Assembly (NCBI GenBank): GCA_035284745.1
Contig: JAYKIL010000015.1
Coordinates: 3,296-67,295, forward strand
Direction: 5' to 3'
Length of the DNA: 64,000 nucleotides
Source: JAYKJB01 sp035284745 [NCBI: Candidatus Sericytochromatia bacterium]
GTDB taxonomy: Bacteria; Cyanobacteriota; Sericytochromatia; S15B-MN24
Position numbers and translations under genes: made by a program. The notes under the pieces are model-generated. The model ran no database searches, was not told the DNA's origin, and saw only the letters and a list, made by a program, of their open reading frames with translations. Shown here one piece after another: positions 60,130 through 64,000 of the stretch (position 1 is the first letter of the stretch; every line of letters begins with the position of its first letter).

Positions 60130-60993
60130 ATGATGCTAAGTCTTGAAACGTTGGTTGAAAAGCTGAATGCAAGTTCTGAACGGGATTACCCGGCTCCGAC
60201 TTGGGGGCTTGAGTGGCCCGAGCAGTTTCCTGAAGGCGCGTGGGCGTTTTCCCCTGAGTTGCTTTCCCTAAGCGGATTGCCGGTGCTTGAGACCTTTAGC
60301 GAAGAGCAATTGAAACGCTTGGCCCTGCTTGAGGCCGGGAACTTTTTTAGTCTGAATATTAATGGTGAGAAGAGCCTGATTGAAGGCTTGGCACGCCAGT
60401 GTTATCGACCGCAAACGCATGCTGTGACCAGTTACATTCACCACTTTTTGGAGGAAGAAAGTCGTCACATGAGGACTTTCGGCGCTTTTTGCTTGAAGTA
60501 TGTTGGGAAGACCTACCCCGACAAAAAGATGGTATTTGAACGCGAATATGCGGAAGGTGAGGAAGACTTTCTCTTTTGGACCAAGGTCATGATTTTTGAA
60601 GAGACGGCGGATTCCTACAATGTCTATATGGCGGCTGATGAGCGATTGCACCCTCTGGTGCGAGGCATTCATAAGATGCATCATCATGACGAAAGCCGGC
60701 ACTTGGCTTTCGGGCGACAGATGGTGCGGGAAATTTGGGCCGAACACTCCCCGAAGTGGGATGCCACGGTAATTCAGGGGATACGAGCTTACCTAAATTC
60801 TTACGCCACGAGTGTGTGGCGCGAGTATCATAACCCTGAGGTGTATCGGGATATGGGTCTGGCGGATGCCTACGCGCTCTTCAAGGCCAGTTTTGATGGG
60901 CCGGTGGCCCGTGAACGGAGGGCCAAAATGTCGGCCAAGCCCATCAAGTTCTTGGTCGGTCTGGGCGTTTTTGAGGAGGATCCCGCGTGGTAA
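60130..60993 (+). CDS. AurF-like diiron N-oxygenase
   Basis: A 287-residue diiron oxygenase of the AurF/PABA N-oxygenase family. The expected metal ligands appear in order: a Glu near 68, the E-x-x-H of EEESRHMRTF (Glu110, His113), Glu157 in FEETADSYNVYMAADERLHPLV, and E-x-x-H in HHHDESRHLAFGRQMV (Glu188, His191) with His184/185 before it. Members hydroxylate an aryl or alkyl amine stepwise to hydroxylamine, nitroso or nitro. Here, next to an amino acid ligase and a carrier protein, the likely target is the amine of a carrier-bound amino acid. The start directly follows the previous stop, and the end overlaps the carrier-protein gene by 7 bp. Confidence 0.88.
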   Translation: MMLSLETLVEKLNASSERDYPAPTWGLEWPEQFPEGAWAFSPELLSLSGLPVLETFSEEQLKRLALLEAGNFFSLNINGEKSLIEGLARQCYRPQTHAVTSYIHHFLEEESRHMRTFGAFCLKYVGKTYPDKKMVFEREYAEGEEDFLFWTKVMIFEETADSYNVYMAADERLHPLVRGIHKMHHHDESRHLAFGRQMVREIWAEHSPKWDATVIQGIRAYLNSYATSVWREYHNPEVYRDMGLADAYALFKASFDGPVARERRAKMSAKPIKFLVGLGVFEEDPAW

Positions 60994-61244
60994 CTGAATC
61001 ACAATTGAAAGAGGCGTTGCGGAGTTGGTTGTCGCAGAAAAATCCGGCGGTGCCGGTGGAAACCATTGGTGATGATACGCCATTGATTGACCAGCGCCTG
61101 TTGACTTCCATTCAGGTGATGGATTTGGCGTTGTTCTTGGAGGACCTTCGCGGCGAACCGCTTGATATGACACGATTGAGGGCGGGAGCGTTTTCCTCGA
61201 TCAACGCGATATGGAGCACCTTTTTTGCCGGTGTGTCTGCGTGA
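60987..61244 (+). CDS. acyl carrier protein (first)
   Basis: An 85-residue carrier protein starting at GTG 60987 within the previous gene's end, behind GAGGAGG. The helical ACP pattern is clear: TPLIDQRLLTSIQVMDLALFLEDLRGEPLDMTRLRAGAFSSINAIWSTFF. The phosphopantetheine Ser is the one in LLTSIQVMD, replacing the usual DSL with TSI. Such a DSL-to-TSI change is typical of carrier proteins that work with dedicated aminoacyl ligases. It is followed by such a ligase, overlapping by 4 bp, so the two are a functional pair. Confidence 0.88.
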   Translation: MVTESQLKEALRSWLSQKNPAVPVETIGDDTPLIDQRLLTSIQVMDLALFLEDLRGEPLDMTRLRAGAFSSINAIWSTFFAGVSA

Positions 61245-62137
61245 GCGAAACGCTTGAGATTCCCGGGTTGACGTGGCGCCCGAATGGTCAATCGGTGTTG
61301 TCGGGGGATCTATTGGCGCTGTATCGTGACTTGGACGGGGGCTTTCGTTGGCTGGCCGAGCAGTCGAGGGCGTTGGAAATGGATGTCCCGCCGCTGTTTC
61401 CTGCAGAGGCGCTGCAACGTATCGATTATTTCTCATCTTTTCCTCATCTGGCCACCTTTGCGTGTGTTCACGCGGATGAACCCGAGAACCTAAAGGCCTT
61501 TGCTCGAGAACCTTGGAATTCACAGGGGGATGAATTGCGTTTGGGAACCTTGGCTCCCACGCAGAACGTACTGACGCCGGCCGCTTGCTATCACGTGTAT
61601 TTAGACCACGCGGGTTCGCGCCTCGAAGCTCCTTTGTATGTGACATTGTGCGCCAAGTGTTTTCGACGAGAAACGCATTATCAGCCTCTGCGTCGTCAGT
61701 GGGCTTTCAATATGCGTGAGGTTGTGTGTCTTGGAAAACCGGAGGAAGTAAAGGCATTTTTGGCGCGGCATCGCATGGTGATGCAACGCTTGGCTTCCCA
61801 CTTGGACCTTGCCTGCGAATTTGAACACGCGACGGACCCATTTTTTAATCCGGGGGCGAGTGGCAAGCATCTGATGCAACGGGTGGATCCCGTCAAAGAA
61901 GAGTTGGTTTTTTCTCACTCGCTCGCCATCGGTTCTTTGAATTACCATCGCAGTACGTTCGGTGAGGCCTTCGAGATACAGAGGGATGGAGAGCCTGTGC
62001 ATACCGGGTGTGTGGCGTTTGGTATGGAACGTTGGCTGTTTGCGTTGGTGAGCGTTCACGGGGTCTTGGAGGCTCGAAAACGAGTGTCAGGTTGGCTTTC
62101 AACTCCGCATCAGGTGATGGAGGGTTTGGCGCATTGA
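61241..62137 (+). CDS. amino acid:[carrier protein] ligase (class II aaRS-like)
   Basis: GTG 61241 overlaps the ACP stop and gives 298 residues. The protein is the catalytic core of a class II (seryl-type) tRNA synthetase without the tRNA-binding arm: LTPAACYHVYLDHAG, LYVTLCAKCFRRETHYQPLRRQWAFNMREVVCLGKPEE, HLMQRVDPVKEEL, EPVHTGCVAFGMERWLFAL. Cys116, Glu160 and Cys257 occupy the places of the zinc ligands known for this family (Bll0957 type). Such enzymes charge glycine, alanine or a similar small amino acid onto a carrier protein. The amino acid is not readable. It thus supplies the amine-bearing half for the pathway. Confidence 0.92.
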   Translation: MSETLEIPGLTWRPNGQSVLSGDLLALYRDLDGGFRWLAEQSRALEMDVPPLFPAEALQRIDYFSSFPHLATFACVHADEPENLKAFAREPWNSQGDELRLGTLAPTQNVLTPAACYHVYLDHAGSRLEAPLYVTLCAKCFRRETHYQPLRRQWAFNMREVVCLGKPEEVKAFLARHRMVMQRLASHLDLACEFEHATDPFFNPGASGKHLMQRVDPVKEELVFSHSLAIGSLNYHRSTFGEAFEIQRDGEPVHTGCVAFGMERWLFALVSVHGVLEARKRVSGWLSTPHQVMEGLAH

Positions 62138-63237
62138 AGCGAACGCTGATTACCGGAGGCGGGGGGCATATCGGCCTCGCGGTGGCGAGGCGCTTGGTCG
62201 CTGAAGAACGACCCGTGTGCTTATTTCTGCACGCCCAGAGTCGAGAAGAGGCCGAAGAAAAGCAGGCGTGTCTTGAGCCCCTCTTTGATGGGCACCGCGG
62301 CCTGGTTGCGTTTGCCGCGGGCACGATGCGTGCCGAGGACCCTTTTTCCGCTGTCAATTCTCAGGACATTAGCGAAGTACTGCATACCGCCTCCATCATT
62401 CGCTTCAACGTGGAAGCGGAGGATGCTGATGCGGTCAATGTGGCAGGGGCCCGGAAGGCCTTGGCTTTTGCCCGCCAGTGTAAGTATTTGGAAGGGTTTT
62501 CGCTGGTGAGTTCACTCTATGCGACGGGGCTTGCCGCGGGTGGGATTCCTGAGGCATTGTTGCCGGATTCACCTGGGTTTGCGAACCATTATGAGCGCTC
62601 GAAATGGGAGGCTGAGACCTTACTGGCGACGGCACAGGACGTGCCGTGGCGAATTTTTCGGGTCGCCACCATTATGGCGGATGACGACAGTGGGATATAT
62701 AGTCAAACCAATGCCGTGCACAACACCATCCGCTTGTTGTATTACGGCCTTATCTCGGTCATTCCGGGCTTGCCCGAGACTCCCCTGTATATGGTCACGC
62801 GTGACTTTGTAGTCGCTGCCATCACAGGACTGATGCGTCGTCCTGCTCATCAACGCGTTTATCACGTGGCCCATCCGTGGGCGTGCAATCCGACCTTGGA
62901 AACGCTTCTTGACATTGCCTTTGAAGAATTCGGAGAAGACCCTGGGTTTAAACGCCGCCGCGTGTTGCGCCCGTTGTATACGGACTTGGATGCTTTTCAG
63001 GCATTGGCCTCTGGAATGGCAGGCTATCAGAGCAGCGTGATCGCGCAAGCCCTGGCCACTCTGACTCCTTTTGCTCCGCAACTTTTTATTACCAAGGATT
63101 TTGAGACGCACTGGCTTCGTCAGGACTGGCCGGAGTATACGCCGATGGCGGGGGCTGCGGTGGCGCGTGCGGTGGTGCGCCAAGGTTTGGCTTCTCGTTT
63201 TGGCAAGGCGCCGTCGCAACAGGAGGTGGCTGGATGA
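62134..63237 (+). CDS. extended SDR reductase
   Basis: TTG 62134 overlaps the ligase stop (TTGA) and starts with the Rossmann loop: KRTLITGGGGHIGLAVARRLV. A 367-residue extended SDR of the epimerase/thioester-reductase type: TASIIRFNVEAEDADAVNVAGARKAL, VSSLYATG (Ser) and HYERSKWEAE (Tyr-x3-Lys) supply the catalytic residues, and FRVATIMADD follows. The C-terminal 130 residues form a substrate-binding domain. It resembles the reductase domains that release aldehydes or alcohols from carrier proteins and also fatty acyl reductases. It would reduce a carbonyl or a carrier thioester, using NAD(P)H, late in the pathway. Confidence 0.87.
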   Translation: MKRTLITGGGGHIGLAVARRLVAEERPVCLFLHAQSREEAEEKQACLEPLFDGHRGLVAFAAGTMRAEDPFSAVNSQDISEVLHTASIIRFNVEAEDADAVNVAGARKALAFARQCKYLEGFSLVSSLYATGLAAGGIPEALLPDSPGFANHYERSKWEAETLLATAQDVPWRIFRVATIMADDDSGIYSQTNAVHNTIRLLYYGLISVIPGLPETPLYMVTRDFVVAAITGLMRRPAHQRVYHVAHPWACNPTLETLLDIAFEEFGEDPGFKRRRVLRPLYTDLDAFQALASGMAGYQSSVIAQALATLTPFAPQLFITKDFETHWLRQDWPEYTPMAGAAVARAVVRQGLASRFGKAPSQQEVAG

Positions 63238-63797
63238 ATTTATCTGAAAACGAACGCTGGCTGCTGAGCTTTTATCGGATGTCTGAAATCAGCGGGTCAC
63301 TGTTTTTTGGGCGCTTGGCGAGAACGTTGCCTTCCGGCCCGGTGCAAATGGATATGACGCGCCATTTTGCGGATGAGGCCCAGCATGCGCGATATTGGAC
63401 GGATTGCCTGGACCGTCTGGGTGCTTCACCTTTGCGTTTGCCAAACTCGTACCAAGACCAGTACATCAATGCGGCGGGAATGCCTGTCAATTTGATGGAG
63501 GTCTTGGCACTCACGCAGGTTTTTGAGAGACGGGTGGTGCGCCAATATGTGAAACACATGGGCGCACCGGGTTTGAATCCGGTCATCAAAGAGACGCTTG
63601 AGAAGATCATTGACGAGGAAAAATGGCATCTGGAATGGATTGGACAGGCCTTGGTTGAGTTGGAGCCGAAGTATGGGCAAGCGCGTATTCAACAGGCATT
63701 AGACCGGTTTAGCGCCGCTGATTTGGCCGTTTATGCAGCAACGGCGAAAGAGCATGAGGAGCGGGTTGACGCGTTGTCGTTGCGATTGTCGCATTGA
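63234..63797 (+). CDS. ferritin-like diiron protein
   Basis: A 187-residue four-helix-bundle protein. The metal ligands of a ferritin-like diiron site appear: Glu18 in RMSEISG, E-x-x-H in DEAQHARYW (Glu48, His51), Glu98 in VFERRVV, and E-x-x-H in DEEKWHLEWIGQAL (Glu129, His132). It is distinct from the AurF-like enzyme in the same operon. Possible roles are a second oxidation (hydroxylation, desaturation or N-oxidation) or a peroxide-using step. Overlaps the previous gene by 4 bp, so it belongs to the same unit. Confidence 0.85.
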   Translation: MNLSENERWLLSFYRMSEISGSLFFGRLARTLPSGPVQMDMTRHFADEAQHARYWTDCLDRLGASPLRLPNSYQDQYINAAGMPVNLMEVLALTQVFERRVVRQYVKHMGAPGLNPVIKETLEKIIDEEKWHLEWIGQALVELEPKYGQARIQQALDRFSAADLAVYAATAKEHEERVDALSLRLSH

Positions 63798-63818
63798 ACG
63801 ATGGGAGAGGACGAGCGG

Positions 63819-64000
63819 ATGTCTTTAGATTTGAAAGAAACCTTAGCACGGATGTTGCAGTTGGACGTCGCCAAGGTGCAGCCTGATGTGTTGTTGAAGG
63901 ATCTGGTGACAGAGTCGTTTATTTTGATTGAACTGGTGATTAGCCTGCAGGAAGAACTGGACATCGTGTTGTTGCACGAAGAATTTGAAAGCGTGCGCAC
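63819..64000 (+). CDS. acyl carrier protein (second), cut by window end
   Basis: ATG 63819 has GGGAGAGG upstream; the frame runs to the edge, so the C-terminus is missing. 60 residues are visible: SLDLKETLARMLQLDVAKVQPDVLLKDL, then VTESFILIELVISLQEELDI. The phosphopantetheine site is probably the Ser of TESFILIEL. It is a second carrier protein in the operon, so there may be one for the acyl chain and one for the amino acid. The following genes are outside the window. Confidence 0.8.
   Translation, partial: MSLDLKETLARMLQLDVAKVQPDVLLKDLVTESFILIELVISLQEELDIVLLHEEFESVR

Noticed and set aside
1-64000. Mobile elements, prophage, CRISPR arrays, defence systems, tRNA and rRNA genes
   Set aside because: I looked on both strands for transposase or integrase motifs, terminal repeats, regularly spaced repeats and tRNA-like folds and saw none; short repeats are confined to coding regions such as the LISAGGMN units.

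Overview
The window is a GC-rich, gene-dense bacterial chromosome segment. Many starts are GTG or TTG, and I see no transposase, integrase, phage gene, CRISPR array, tRNA or rRNA. The envelope looks Gram-negative: many lipoprotein signal peptides, three class III prepilin-like proteins, an SPFH lipoprotein, LysM and L,D-transpeptidase proteins. One gene (27287-28702) belongs to the DUF3370 family, which I know almost only from Cyanobacteria, and the SulP transporter beside it resembles cyanobacterial BicA. No photosynthesis gene is visible. A non-photosynthetic relative of Cyanobacteria (Sericytochromatia-like) is my best guess, from gene content only.

Layout. 1-6100: a peptidase fragment, a subtilase lipoprotein, a B-box-like zinc protein coupled to a coiled-coil protein with a RelE-like tail, then LysM and SPFH proteins. 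6207-11330: a minor-pilin operon. 11393-13197: two paralogous lipoproteins with perfect LISAGGMN peptide repeats. 13279-24000: M14 carboxypeptidase, ankyrin, HEAT/WD40, glycerol kinase, GH1, GHL10 and PRC-barrel genes. 24040-31404: an APH-like kinase, a possible toxin/immunity pair, DUF3370, SulP and DUF5069. 31599-36433: a 3-oxoacid CoA-transferase pair, gamma-glutamyltransferase and a lipoprotein with a near-consensus promoter. 36461-41830: L,D-transpeptidase, ClpS, acyl-CoA desaturase, PilZ, HIT, PrcB-like and proline dehydrogenase genes. 41831-44475: a structured intergenic stretch, a tiny YjfB-like gene, and an acyl-CoA carboxylase beta subunit with a possible epsilon-like partner. 44595-54368: a twelve-repeat NHL lipoprotein, the lysine-fermentation enzymes Kdd and Kce, an esterase, an EVE protein, a second M14 peptidase and a CehA-like hydrolase.

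The most striking part is 54555-64000, a tightly coupled operon that runs off the window end. It encodes an MMPL exporter, a fatty acyl-AMP ligase, an ICMT-like methyltransferase, a KAS III-like ketosynthase, an AurF-like diiron N-oxygenase, a carrier protein, a tRNA-synthetase-like amino acid:[carrier protein] ligase, an extended SDR reductase, a second ferritin-like diiron protein and a second carrier protein. Together they suggest a small NRPS-free pathway that joins a fatty acid and a carrier-bound amino acid, oxidises nitrogen, and exports the product. I do not recognise this combination as a characterised pathway.

Kce makes acetoacetate, which the CoA-transferase at 31599-33015 could turn into acetoacetyl-CoA; with proline dehydrogenase, gamma-glutamyltransferase and several secreted peptidases, this points to growth on peptides and amino acids.
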